Assembly: GCA_019232985.1 (NCBI GenBank)
Contig: JAFAMW010000052.1
Coordinates: 1 to 64,000 of the forward strand
Direction of reading: 5' to 3'
Length of the DNA: 64,000 bases
DNA from: Roseateles sp.
GTDB lineage: Bacteria; Pseudomonadota; Gammaproteobacteria; Burkholderiales; Burkholderiaceae
Shown: positions 20,338 through 28,845 of the stretch, in pieces
Layout: every line of letters begins with the position of its first letter
Position numbering within the stretch: position 1 is the first letter of the stretch
Program-made: the position numbers and the translations under genes
The notes under the pieces: model-generated
Told to the model about the DNA's origin: nothing
Seen by the model: the letters and a program-made list of their open reading frames with translations, nothing else
The model's database searches: none

Positions 20338-22176
20338 ATGCCCAAGCTCGGACCCAGACATTTCTCCCGGCCGCTCGCCGGCACCCTGCTCTCGCTCGGC
20401 GCGCTCGCGCAGACGCCGGCCGCGCCGTCGACCGCCCAGCCGACCGCCCGGCTCGACGCGGCCGCCGCGACGCAGATCGCAACGCTGCTGCGCGACCAGG
20501 ACGGCCGCAGCGTCGCGCAGCGCAAGCTCGACGCCCAGCTCTACTACGCAGCGCAGGCCGCGCGCGGCCAGGCCCTGCCCGGCCTCGCCGAGGTCTACGC
20601 GACGGCGGTCGCGGCGCTGCAACGCGACGCCCTGGGCCGCGTCAAGCTGCGCGTCCGGGTCGACGACGCGATCCCCGCCGCGCTGCTCGAGCAGGTCGCG
20701 ACGCTCGGCGGCGCCGTCGAGCATGTATCGCCGCACCACCGCACCGTGATCGCGCTCGTGCCGCTCGCGGCCGTTGACGCGCTCGCCGCGCGCGCCGAGG
20801 TCCGGCGCATCCTGCCGGTGCTGCCCGCGCGCACGCGGGTCGGCTCGGTGACTTCGCAGGGCTACGTGAGCCACAAGGCCGACCGCGTCGTCGCGAGCGG
20901 CGTCGACGGCACGGGCGTGCGGGTCGGCGTGCTGTCCGACTCGGCCTCGGCCGCGCGCATCCGCGCGCTCGTCGCGAGCGGCGACCTCGGCCCGGTGACG
21001 GTGCTGCCGGACCAGGCCGGCTCGGGCAGCGACGAGGGCACGGCGATGCTCGAGATCGTCCACGACCTCGCGCCCGGCGCCGCGCTGTACTTCGCGACGG
21101 CCTTCGGCAGCGAAGAGGGCTTTGCCGACAATATCCGCGCGCTGCGCTTCGCCTACCACTGCGACGTGATCGTCGACGACGTCGGCTATTTCGACGAGCC
21201 GGTGTTCCAGGACGGCATCGTCGCCCAGGCGATCAACGACGTGACGGCCGACGGCGCGCTGTATTTCTCGGCCGCCGGCAACAGCGGCGACCTCACGTCG
21301 GGCACCTCCGGCACCTGGGAGGGCGACTTCACGCCGGCCGCGACGTCCACGGCGATCCCCGGCTACCCGGGCTACACGCTGCATGTGTTCAACGGCGCCG
21401 GCCAGCAGTACGACCGCGTCACGAACGCCGACGACTGGATCGGCCTGCACTGGGCCGACCCGCTCGGCCGCGCGGGCGCCGACTACGACCTGTTCCTGCT
21501 GAACTCCGCGGGCACGCGGGTGACCTGCGCGTCGACCAACGCGCAGCGCGGCAGCGGCGATCCGCTCGAGTACTGCTCGAGCTATTTCGGTTTCGCCGAC
21601 AACTCGCGCATCGTCGTCGGCACGCGCAGCGGGGCGGCGCCGCGCGCACTGCATATCGACACCGAGCGCGGCCGGCTGTCGATCGCGACGAGCGGCGCGA
21701 GCTTCGGCCACGCTGCCGCGCGCAGCGCGGTCGGCGTCGCCGCCGTGTACTGGGACGCAGCCGGCACCGGCCTCCAGCCCTTCGTGGGCGGCGCCGCGAA
21801 CCCGACCGAGGCGTTCAGCTCCGATGGCCCGCGCCGGATCTTCTTCGCCCCCGACGGCGCGCCGATCACGCCCGGCAACTTCCTGTTCGCAACGAACGGC
21901 GGCGCCGCACTCGTCAAGCCCGACCTCGCGGCCGCCGACGGCGTGGCCACGGCGACGCCGGGCTTCGATCCGTTCTACGGCACCTCGGCCGCGGCGCCGC
22001 ACGCGGCCGCAATCGCCGCACTCGTCAAGAGCGCGCGGCCCGACTACAGCAACGCGCAGATCCTCGCCGCGCTCAGGCACAGCGCGCTCGACATCCGCGC
22101 GCCCGGCGTCGACCGCGACAGCGGCGCCGGCATCGCGATGGCACAGGAGGCCGTCGCGTACGCGCGCAGCCATTGA
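20338..22176 (+). CDS. Secreted S8/S53-like serine peptidase with Glu in place of His
   Basis: 612 aa. The ATG at 20338 has AAGGTGG upstream and gives a signal peptide ending near LGALAQT (residue ~25). An N-terminal region (30-165) is followed by a subtilisin-fold domain. The Asp motif is GVRVGVLSDSAS (D201) and the Ser motif is YGTSAAAPHAAA (S550). At the place of the subtilisin HGT motif there is SGSDEGTAMLEIVHDLAPGA, so the expected catalytic His is replaced by Glu (E233). An Asp/Glu/Ser set is the chemistry of sedolisins (S53), and a subtilisin-like S53-like group with the DEGxAM signature is known. Oxyanion residue not assigned. Likely an extracellular or periplasmic protease. Confidence 0.85.
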   Translation: MPKLGPRHFSRPLAGTLLSLGALAQTPAAPSTAQPTARLDAAAATQIATLLRDQDGRSVAQRKLDAQLYYAAQAARGQALPGLAEVYATAVAALQRDALGRVKLRVRVDDAIPAALLEQVATLGGAVEHVSPHHRTVIALVPLAAVDALAARAEVRRILPVLPARTRVGSVTSQGYVSHKADRVVASGVDGTGVRVGVLSDSASAARIRALVASGDLGPVTVLPDQAGSGSDEGTAMLEIVHDLAPGAALYFATAFGSEEGFADNIRALRFAYHCDVIVDDVGYFDEPVFQDGIVAQAINDVTADGALYFSAAGNSGDLTSGTSGTWEGDFTPAATSTAIPGYPGYTLHVFNGAGQQYDRVTNADDWIGLHWADPLGRAGADYDLFLLNSAGTRVTCASTNAQRGSGDPLEYCSSYFGFADNSRIVVGTRSGAAPRALHIDTERGRLSIATSGASFGHAAARSAVGVAAVYWDAAGTGLQPFVGGAANPTEAFSSDGPRRIFFAPDGAPITPGNFLFATNGGAALVKPDLAAADGVATATPGFDPFYGTSAAAPHAAAIAALVKSARPDYSNAQILAALRHSALDIRAPGVDRDSGAGIAMAQEAVAYARSH

Positions 22177-22239
22177 GGCGTGCGGCTCGGGCCCCGGCGA
22201 GGCCCGGTTCGATCGCCGGGGTTTGCAGCGGGCCCCTTG

Positions 22240-22452
22240 TCAGGGCTCGACACCCGAGGCCGCGGCGCTCGCGGCCTGCTGCATCGTCGCGTCGAGCTGC
22301 TCGTGCACGGCGGCCGGCAGGTTGGGCGCGGCGGCCGCGCTCGCGCCGGCCGGGCGCGGCAGCTGCTTGATCGCCTCGGCCTGGTGCTTGACGTTGAACA
22401 TCACGATCGCGAAGGCGATCACGAGGCCCAGAATGCTCAGTGCGGCTCGCAT
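22240..22452 (-). CDS. Small single-TM hypothetical protein
   Basis: 70 aa. It starts MRAALSILGLVIAFAIVMFN, one TM helix at residues 3-20, followed by VKHQAEAIKQLPRP and an Ala-rich tail. The ATG at 22452 is preceded by GGAAGGAGAG, a strong SD, and the frame overlaps the 3' end of the LysR gene by 16 nt on the same strand, so it is probably co-transcribed. No family recognised. Whether it relates to the dab locus is unknown. Confidence 0.65.
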   Translation of the reverse strand: MRAALSILGLVIAFAIVMFNVKHQAEAIKQLPRPAGASAAAAPNLPAAVHEQLDATMQQAASAAASGVEP

Positions 22453-23399
22453 GGTCGACACTCTCCTTCCGCCGCCGACTGTAATCGCACCGGCGCGGCG
22501 CTCGCGGGTGGCCCGCCCCCCGGCTCGGCCAGCAGCCGGTCGAGCAAGGCCATGCGGTGGCGATGCGGCGTCGTCAGGGCATAGAAATGCTCGAGCAGCT
22601 GGGTGGAGCGCCCGACGCAGACCAGATCGGCGCTGCGCAGCTCGTCCTGCACCACGACCTCCGGCAGCAGGGTCAGCCAGCCGCTGTCGCGCGCGATCAG
22701 CCGCAGCATGGCCATGTCGTCGACCTCGGCGCGCAACCTCGGGGCGACGCCCGCGCTCAGGCACAGGGCGTCGAACTGGGCGCGGATCGCGTGGCGCGGC
22801 CCGGGGAGCGCGATGTCCAGGCCGTCGAGGTCCGCGGGGATGCGCAGGCTCAGCGGCGCCCAGCGCACGGCCGCGCCGACCAGGGCCACGGCCTGGCTGC
22901 CGAGGAAGCGGCAATGCAGGGCCTGGGCCGGGTCGACCGGTGGGGTTTCGTTGGCCAGCACCACGTCGAGCTGGTGCTGGGCGAGCCGCGCCAGCAGGTC
23001 GTGCAGCAGCCCGGACTCCAGCGTGAGCACCAGGCTCGGGTCCGACAGCAGCGGCCGGATCCAGTTTTCCTGGTAGTTCCGGGACAGGGTCGCGACGCTG
23101 CCGATGCGCAGCCGCGTCTTGCCCTCGCTGCGTCCCTGCAGCCGCCCGATCAGTTCCTGCCCGAGCCCGAAGATGTTCTCGGCGTAGGCCAGGACCAGCT
23201 GCCCGGTGTCGGTCAGCTTCAGGCGCCGGCCCTCGCGGCTGAACAGCGCCTCGCCCAGGCGATCCTCGAACTGGCGCAGCTGCGCCGACACCGCCGATTG
23301 CGAGGTGTGCAGCTCCTGCGCCGCCCGCGTCAGATGGCCGAGCTTGGCCACCCGCCAGAAGTAGCGCAGGTGGTGGAAGTTCAGTTGTTCCAGCCTCAT
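22437..23399 (-). CDS. LysR-family regulator, NhaR-like, divergent from dabBA
   Basis: 320 aa. The winged HTH (about residues 6-65; NFHHLRYFWRVAKLGHLTRA and QSAVSAQLRQFEDRLGEALF) resembles NhaR, the sodium/pH-responsive LysR protein, as does AYAENIFGLGQELIGRL. The remainder is the LysR effector domain. It is divergently transcribed from dabB across a 101-bp AT-rich gap, the classical LysR arrangement for controlling the neighbour. Inferred role: activating the inorganic-carbon pump in response to CO2 limitation or ion status. The effector is unknown. Confidence 0.88.
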   Translation of the reverse strand: MRLEQLNFHHLRYFWRVAKLGHLTRAAQELHTSQSAVSAQLRQFEDRLGEALFSREGRRLKLTDTGQLVLAYAENIFGLGQELIGRLQGRSEGKTRLRIGSVATLSRNYQENWIRPLLSDPSLVLTLESGLLHDLLARLAQHQLDVVLANETPPVDPAQALHCRFLGSQAVALVGAAVRWAPLSLRIPADLDGLDIALPGPRHAIRAQFDALCLSAGVAPRLRAEVDDMAMLRLIARDSGWLTLLPEVVVQDELRSADLVCVGRSTQLLEHFYALTTPHRHRMALLDRLLAEPGGGPPASAAPVRLQSAAEGECRPCEPH

Positions 23400-23500
23400 T
23401 GTTCTGTTTTAAATATTATTTCGTTAGATTCTATGAATTTTACAGAATAAACAAAGACTCGCACCATCGCCCCCCGTCGGATCAACACAGGAGACAGGCG
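23400..23500. promoter_or_regulatory. AT-rich LysR/dabB divergent promoter region
   Basis: The 101-bp gap between the regulator and dabB is strikingly AT-rich from 23400 to about 23455 compared with the GC-rich genes around it. It must contain both promoters and the LysR binding sites. Several T-N11-A-like arrangements can be drawn in 23405-23450, but none stands out. The dabB SD (CAGGAGA, 23488-23494) is clear. Confidence 0.55.
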
Positions 23501-25069
23501 ATGACCCAAGACTTGCTGCCCACCCTCGGCTACGCGGCCCCGGCCCTGCTGATGGCCGCGGCGGCGGCGCTGGCCTGGCGCCCGGCTGCCGGACCGGGGC
23601 CGCTGTGGCGGACCCAGCTGGGCCTCTCGGCCCTGGCGGGCGTCGCCGCGCTGCTCGGCGCCGTGCAGCGGCCGGACCTGCCCCTGCTCGGCGGCTGGTG
23701 CCGGGCCACTCCGCTGGGCACCCTGCTGGCCCTGCTGGTGCAGGGACTCGGCACCGTCATCACCGCGTATTCCGCCCGTTATCTTGAGGGCGAGCCGGCG
23801 CAGCGGCGCTACCTCGGCGCGCTGGCGGGGGTGCTCGCGGCGGTGCAGACGCTGCTGCTGGCCGACCGCTGGCCGCTGCTGATCGCGGCCTGGTCGCTGA
23901 CGGGCCTGGCGCTGCAGCCGCTGCTGTGTTTTTACGCCGACCGGCCCTTCGCGCGCCTGGCCGCGCACAAGAAGCGCCTGGCCGACCTGCTCGCCGACGG
24001 CCTGCTCGTGCTGGCCGCCGCGCTGTGCTGGCGGGACCTGGGCACGGCCTCGCTGTCCGCGCTGGGCGCCGAGATCGCCGCCCGGGGCATGACGCCGGGC
24101 CTGCAATGGAGCGCCGCGGCGCTGGTCCTGGCCGTGGCCCTGCGCAGCGCGCTGATGCCCGTCCACGGCTGGCTCACCCAGGTCATGGAAGCCCCGACCC
24201 CGGTCTCGGCCCTGCTGCACGCCGGCGTGGTCAACCTGGGCGGCTATGTGCTGATCCGGCTCGCCCCGCTGCTCGAGGGCGCGGCGCCGGCGCGAGCGCT
24301 GCTGCTGGGCCTGGGCCTGGGCACGGCGGTGCTCGCAGGCCTCGTGACGATGACGCGCGTCAGCATCAAGGTCCGCCTCGCCTGGTCGACCCTGGCGCAG
24401 ATGGGCTTCATGCTGCTGGAGTGCGCGCTGGGCCTTTACAGCCTGGCGGCGCTGCACCTGCTCGGGCACTCGCTGTACAAGGCACAGGCCTTTCTGGCCG
24501 CCGCCGGGGACGTGCGCCGGCAGCGTGCGCAGCAGCTGTACCGGGCCCCCGCGCCGGCGGCGGCCAGCCTGTGGCTGGCGCCGGCAGCGGCGATCGCGAC
24601 CGTGCTGGCGCTGCAGGCGTTGGCCGCCCGCGCCGGGCTCGCCGGCTGGCCATGGTGGTGGAGCGCCCTGCTGGGGCTCGCCTGGGCACCGCTGCTGTGG
24701 CTGCCCGGGGGCCCGGAGGGGCGCGCCCTGCGCTGGCGCCTGGCCGGCTCCGGCCTGCTCATGCTGGTCGGTCTCACGGCCGCGGCCCTGCTGGGGCACG
24801 CCCTGCCGCTGGGCCTGCGCGACGCCCCGCGCGAGCCCCTGGGCCTCGCCGCGCTGCTCGGCATGGCGCTGCTCCATGGCGGGATCGCTGCGCTGCAAAA
24901 GCACCGCGACGCGCTCGACGCCTGGCGGCGCTGGAGCTACGCGGGCTTCTACCTCGACGAGGCCTACACGCGGCTGGCCCTGCGCCTGTGGCCGACGCGC
25001 TGGGCGCCCCCGATCCGGACGCGGCCCGCGGACGCCCGGTCCGGCCGCGCCGGCGCATTCACCTCTTGA
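23501..25069 (+). CDS. dabB: Inorganic-carbon pump membrane subunit DabB
   Basis: 522 aa, a polytopic membrane protein of the NuoL/MrpA proton-conducting family (PF00361). The best landmark is MEAPTPVSALLHAGVVNLGG (about residues 230-250), with ARYLEGEPAQRRYL and LAWSTLAQMGFMLLECALGL also typical. Paired with a downstream DabA it forms the DAB system. There, a cation gradient drives vectorial CO2 hydration to bicarbonate by DabA, raising cytoplasmic inorganic carbon. The ATG at 23501 follows GGAGACAGGCG. The dabA start is 10 nt after the stop. Without dabA, a DabB-like protein could be mistaken for an NADH dehydrogenase subunit. Confidence 0.93.
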   Translation: MTQDLLPTLGYAAPALLMAAAAALAWRPAAGPGPLWRTQLGLSALAGVAALLGAVQRPDLPLLGGWCRATPLGTLLALLVQGLGTVITAYSARYLEGEPAQRRYLGALAGVLAAVQTLLLADRWPLLIAAWSLTGLALQPLLCFYADRPFARLAAHKKRLADLLADGLLVLAAALCWRDLGTASLSALGAEIAARGMTPGLQWSAAALVLAVALRSALMPVHGWLTQVMEAPTPVSALLHAGVVNLGGYVLIRLAPLLEGAAPARALLLGLGLGTAVLAGLVTMTRVSIKVRLAWSTLAQMGFMLLECALGLYSLAALHLLGHSLYKAQAFLAAAGDVRRQRAQQLYRAPAPAAASLWLAPAAAIATVLALQALAARAGLAGWPWWWSALLGLAWAPLLWLPGGPEGRALRWRLAGSGLLMLVGLTAAALLGHALPLGLRDAPREPLGLAALLGMALLHGGIAALQKHRDALDAWRRWSYAGFYLDEAYTRLALRLWPTRWAPPIRTRPADARSGRAGAFTS

Positions 25070-25079
25070 AGGAACCGCC

Positions 25080-27608
25080 ATGCCCACCTTGCCCAACCCC
25101 CAGGCGTCGCCAGCGGCGTCCCCGACCGCCGGCGCGACCCTGGCCGCGCAGATCGACCGCGCCTGCCAGCAGGCCTGCGCGTCGATCGCGCCGGCCTGGC
25201 CCCTCGACCAGGCCATCGCGGTCAATCCCCATTGGTCCCGCATCGGCATGCCGCTGCGCCAGGTCGCGGCCCGCCTGGCCGTGCTGGCCGGGATCCAGGT
25301 ATTTCCGCCGCGCCGCCTGCAGCTCGACGCCTGGCGCGCGGGCCGCATCGAGGGCGCCGACCTGGACCGGGCCCTGCGCGAGCTCCCCGCGAGCCGGGCG
25401 GCCGGCCTGCGCGCCGAAGACTGCGTCGCGGCGCTCTCGAGTCCCCCGGGGATCGCGCCGCTGCCGCTGCTGATCGACACGCTGGACCGCGATCCGCGCC
25501 GCCACGCCCGCCTGTCCTGGCGCGAGGCCCTGACCCACCAGGTGAGCCAGACCTGCGCCGCCTACTTCGACGTCCAGCAGGCCGACTGGCAGCCCCGGCG
25601 CACCGAGGGCCTGTACGCGTTCTGGCGGGACACGCTGCTGCACGACCACGGCATCGGGCTGCTGATGGGCCTGCCCGGGCTGGGCCGCGCGCTCGGCGCG
25701 TTGCCCGCCACGGCGCAGGAAGCGGAGCGCTGGGTGCTGCAGCGGCTGGCCCTGCCGCCGTCGTGCTGGGCCGACTATCTGGAGGCGGTGCTGCTGACCG
25801 TGCAGGGCTGGGCGTCCTGGTGCGCCCATCTCAGCTGGCAGGCGCGCCTGCAGGGCCGGCAGGACCCGACCCTGCGCGAGCTGCTGGCCATCCGCCTGGC
25901 CTGGGGCGTGCTGCTGCTCGAATGCGCCGCGGACGCCGACACCCGGCCGGCGCTGGCCGCCGTCCGGTCGGCCTGGCGCGAGTCGGACGCGGTGCTCGCG
26001 CAGGCCCAGGCGCAGCTGCTGATCGACGAGGTCTGGCAACTGGCCCTCGACATCGGCTACCAGCGCCGCCTCGCGCAGCGCCTGCGCAGCGCCGCGGCGC
26101 CCGCCCCCGGCGCGCCGGTCGAGGTCCAGGCGGCTTTCTGCATCGACGTGCGCAGCGAACCCCTGCGGCGCGCGCTCGAGGCCGTTCGGCCGGGCCTGCA
26201 GACGCTCGGCGTGGCGGGCTTTTTCGGCCTGCCGATCGCCTACACGCCGCTCGCCACGGCGGCGCGCCGGCCGCAGCTGCCCGGGCTGCTGCGGCCCACC
26301 CTCGAGGCCGGCGATCGGGTCCAGGCGGCCGCGACGCCCGACGCCGCCGCGGACGCGCCCCTGCAGCACGCGATCGCGCGGGTCCGCGCGCGGCGCCTGG
26401 CGCGGGCGCGCCAATGGCGCGAAGCCGGGCGCTGGCCTGGCGCGGCCTACGCCTTCGTCGAAGCGGCGGGGCTGGGCCACCTCGGCCAGCTCGCGCGCTG
26501 GCTGCGACCGGGCCGGCACGCGCGCTCCAGCGACGATCACGCCGGCCTGCCGGGGCGCTATCGCCCCCTGTGCCGCCCCCAGCTGCTCGGGCTGGACGCC
26601 GCCGCCAGGCTGGAGCTCGCGTCCGCCGTCCTGCAGGCCATGGGCCTGCTGCGCGACCTCGCGCCCCTGGTCCTGCTGGTGGGGCATGGCAGCCAGACCG
26701 CGAACAACGCCCAGGCGGCCGCGCTGGATTGCGGCGCCTGCGGCGGCCAGAGCGGCGAGGTGAACGTGCGCAGCCTGGCCCGGCTGCTCAACGACCCGGC
26801 ACTGCGGCAGGACCTGGCGCGGCGCGGCCTCGCGATCCCGGCGACCACGGCCTTCGTGGCCGCGCTGCACAACACCACGACCGACGAGATCGAGGCCTTC
26901 GACGTCGACCTGCTGCCGGCGCCCGCGCAGGCGCGCTGGCAGGGGCTGCAGCCCGCGCTGCAACAGGCCTGCGACCAGGTCCGCCGCGAGCGCGCGCCGC
27001 GCCTGGGGCTGGACCCGCGCGCGGACCACGCCGCCTTGCTCGCGGCGCTGAGGCGGCGGGCCAACGACGGCGCCCAGACCCGGCCCGAATGGGGCCTGGC
27101 CGGCAACGCCGCGTTCATCGTGGCGCCGCGCTGGCGCAGCCGCGGCGCGGTCCTCGAGGGACGCGTCTTTCTGCACGACTACGACGCCCGGCACGACCCC
27201 GACGGCCGGCTGCTGGAGCAGCTGATGACGGCGCCCATGCTGGTGACGCACTGGATCAACTGGCAGTACCACGCGTCGACGGCCGACCCGGACCGCATGG
27301 GCAGCGGCAACAAGCTGCTGCACAACGTCGTCGGCGGCACGCTGGGCGTGTTCGAGGGCAACGGCGGCGATCTGCGCATCGGGCTGGCGCGCCAGTCCCT
27401 GCACGACGGCGCGCACTGGGTGCACGAGCCGCTGCGCCTGAGCGTCGTCGTCGACGCGCCGTCCGAGGCCATCGACGCGATCATCGAGCGGCACGCCCTC
27501 GTCAAGCAGCTCATCCTCCACGGCTGGCTGCACCTCTGGCGCTTCGCCTCGCCCGGGTTCGAGTGCCGGCGGGAAGACGGCTGGCGCCCGGTGCCCTGCG
27601 CGGCCTGA
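25080..27608 (+). CDS. dabA: Inorganic-carbon pump soluble subunit DabA (DUF2309, beta-CA-like zinc site)
   Basis: 842 aa. DabA is the cytoplasmic, membrane-attached subunit with a carbonic-anhydrase-like zinc site. All expected ligands are seen: CIDVRSE with Cys354 and Asp356, LLVGHGSQTANN with His536, and LDCGACGGQSGE with Cys551. The 15-residue spacing of the last two equals that in the Halothiobacillus protein. The N-terminal PLDQAIAVNPHW and the C-terminal GDLRIGLARQSLHDG are also family-typical. It is coupled to DabB. No RuBisCO or carboxysome gene is in the window, so the system may feed either autotrophy encoded elsewhere or anaplerotic carboxylation at air CO2. Confidence 0.95.
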   Translation: MPTLPNPQASPAASPTAGATLAAQIDRACQQACASIAPAWPLDQAIAVNPHWSRIGMPLRQVAARLAVLAGIQVFPPRRLQLDAWRAGRIEGADLDRALRELPASRAAGLRAEDCVAALSSPPGIAPLPLLIDTLDRDPRRHARLSWREALTHQVSQTCAAYFDVQQADWQPRRTEGLYAFWRDTLLHDHGIGLLMGLPGLGRALGALPATAQEAERWVLQRLALPPSCWADYLEAVLLTVQGWASWCAHLSWQARLQGRQDPTLRELLAIRLAWGVLLLECAADADTRPALAAVRSAWRESDAVLAQAQAQLLIDEVWQLALDIGYQRRLAQRLRSAAAPAPGAPVEVQAAFCIDVRSEPLRRALEAVRPGLQTLGVAGFFGLPIAYTPLATAARRPQLPGLLRPTLEAGDRVQAAATPDAAADAPLQHAIARVRARRLARARQWREAGRWPGAAYAFVEAAGLGHLGQLARWLRPGRHARSSDDHAGLPGRYRPLCRPQLLGLDAAARLELASAVLQAMGLLRDLAPLVLLVGHGSQTANNAQAAALDCGACGGQSGEVNVRSLARLLNDPALRQDLARRGLAIPATTAFVAALHNTTTDEIEAFDVDLLPAPAQARWQGLQPALQQACDQVRRERAPRLGLDPRADHAALLAALRRRANDGAQTRPEWGLAGNAAFIVAPRWRSRGAVLEGRVFLHDYDARHDPDGRLLEQLMTAPMLVTHWINWQYHASTADPDRMGSGNKLLHNVVGGTLGVFEGNGGDLRIGLARQSLHDGAHWVHEPLRLSVVVDAPSEAIDAIIERHALVKQLILHGWLHLWRFASPGFECRREDGWRPVPCAA

Positions 27609-27715
27609 TCCTGCGCATGCGGCCCGGGCTGGCCGGACCGGCGCGGCCGCCCCCCGCCCGGGGCTTGCGGACCGCCGGCCTTGGGTTACGCTACGCCCGC
27701 CGACCCATCGAGACC

Positions 27716-28504
27716 ATGACGCCACGCGACGCCGCTTCGTATTTCACGCCCTTCGACGGCAGCGCCGAGGACTGCGCGGCCTGCGCCAGGGGCGACGGTC
27801 TCGGCTTTCACTTCGACTTCGCCTACCAGCCCATCGTCGACCTGGCGCGGCGCGCGGTGTTTGCGCGGGAAGCCCTGGTGCGCGGCGCGGCCGGCGAGCC
27901 GGCGGGCGAGATTCTCGCCAAGGTCACCGACGCGACCCGCTACCGCTTCGACCAGGCCTGCCGCGTCAAGGCCATCAAGCGGGCCGCCGAACTGGGGCTC
28001 GCCGAGCACCTGTCGATCAATTTCCTGCCCAACGCCATCTACCGGCCGGAGGTGTGCATCCGCACCACGCTCGAGACGGCCCGCGCCCACGGCTTCCCGG
28101 TCCAGCGCATCATCTTCGAGGTGACCGAGGGCGAGCGCGTCGAGGACGGCCCCTGGTTCGCGTCGATTCTGCGCGAGTACAAGCGCATCGGCTTCCTCAC
28201 CGCGATCGACGACTTCGGCGCCGGCTACGCCGGCCTGAAGCTGCTGGCCGATTTCACGCCCGATCTGATCAAGCTCGACATGGACCTGGTGCGCGGCGTC
28301 GACGCCGACCCGACGCGCCGCCACATCGTCGGCCATCTGGTCCGGCTGTGCGCCGATCTCGGCGTTCAGGTGATCGCCGAAGGTATCGAGACGGTCGCCG
28401 AGCGCGACGCCCTGCGCGATCTCGGCATCACGCTGATGCAGGGCTACCTGTTCGCCCGGCCGCTGTTTCGCGGGCTGGCCGAGGTGGACTGGAGCGAGGG
28501 CTAG
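27716..28504 (+). CDS. Stand-alone EAL-domain c-di-GMP phosphodiesterase
   Basis: 262 aa, essentially only an EAL domain. All residues expected for activity can be found: REALVRG (E52), INFLPN, FEVTEGE, DDFGAGYAGLKLL, LIKLDMD, VIAEGIET and MQGYLFARP. The short N-terminus has a CxxC (DCAACARG) but no recognised sensor domain, so control may be at expression level or via that Cys pair. The domain resembles EAL domains of BLUF-type proteins. It is 107 nt after dabA, possibly read through from it. No GGDEF domain is present. Confidence 0.88.
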   Translation: MTPRDAASYFTPFDGSAEDCAACARGDGLGFHFDFAYQPIVDLARRAVFAREALVRGAAGEPAGEILAKVTDATRYRFDQACRVKAIKRAAELGLAEHLSINFLPNAIYRPEVCIRTTLETARAHGFPVQRIIFEVTEGERVEDGPWFASILREYKRIGFLTAIDDFGAGYAGLKLLADFTPDLIKLDMDLVRGVDADPTRRHIVGHLVRLCADLGVQVIAEGIETVAERDALRDLGITLMQGYLFARPLFRGLAEVDWSEG

Positions 28505-28551
28505 GGCTCCCCTCTACCAGGGTCGTCATGCGTCCCGCTCCACAGAGAGAA

Positions 28552-28575
28552 GCCGCGGTCACGAGGGACCGCGGC
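28552..28575. terminator. GC hairpin after the EAL gene
   Basis: A perfect 9-bp stem, GCCGCGGTC / GACCGCGGC, with a 6-nt loop lies about 50 nt after the EAL stop. No T-run follows, so it may be a weak terminator or an mRNA 3' stabiliser. Confidence 0.4.
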
Positions 28576-28612
28576 GGGCGACTTCAACGCTGAATTTCAG
28601 CGTACAGCGATG

Positions 28613-28756
28613 TCAGATCGGCGTCGTGTCGAGGTCGGCGAAGTTACTGATCTTCACTGCCCCGTCGGGACAGCGCGCCTCGGGCTTCATCGCCGCGCGG
28701 AGCGGATCAAAGGCGTAGAGCGTACGCAAAGGCCGGCGTCGTGCCGTGTCCGCGAT
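28613..28756 (-). pseudogene. Degenerate C-terminal gene fragment
   Basis: Between an in-frame TGA at 28757-28759 and a TGA at 28613-28615 the minus strand reads RPLRTLYAFDPLRAAM and then KPEARCPDGAVKISNFADLD, with codon choice typical of genuine genes here, ending TTPI. There is no start codon and no upstream continuation without stops, although a neighbouring frame also looks coding (LRFPYSSGIVGSRHG). It is probably the tail of a gene destroyed at the edge of the accessory operon. Family not recognised. Confidence 0.35.
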
Positions 28757-28845
28757 TCACGCATGTGGCCGTGCCTGGAACCGACGATGCCGCTGCTGTA
28801 CGGGAAACGCAGATCCGCCCCGCGCTCTTGAACAAAAGAACGCCT

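Larger units (their letters stand above)
28505..28845. other. Gene-poor boundary with two palindromes and a degenerate 3' gene fragment
   Basis: This 341-nt gap lies between the EAL gene and the MFS gene of the synthase operon. It contains a hairpin GCCGCGGTC / GACCGCGGC (28552-28575) and a perfect dyad ACGCTGAA-T-TTCAGCGT (28587-28603). On the minus strand it also has a short coding-like remnant ending at 28613. No complete gene is seen. It is a plausible junction for the inserted operon. Confidence 0.55.

Noticed and set aside
23501..25069. NADH dehydrogenase subunit L or Mrp antiporter subunit
   Set aside because: Isolated from nuo/mrp genes and directly followed by dabA, so DabB is the better call.
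24525..25079. Upstream in-frame extension of dabA through dabB
   Set aside because: Only an open frame overlapping dabB; the DabA family begins near 25080, which has an SD (GAAGGAACCGCC).
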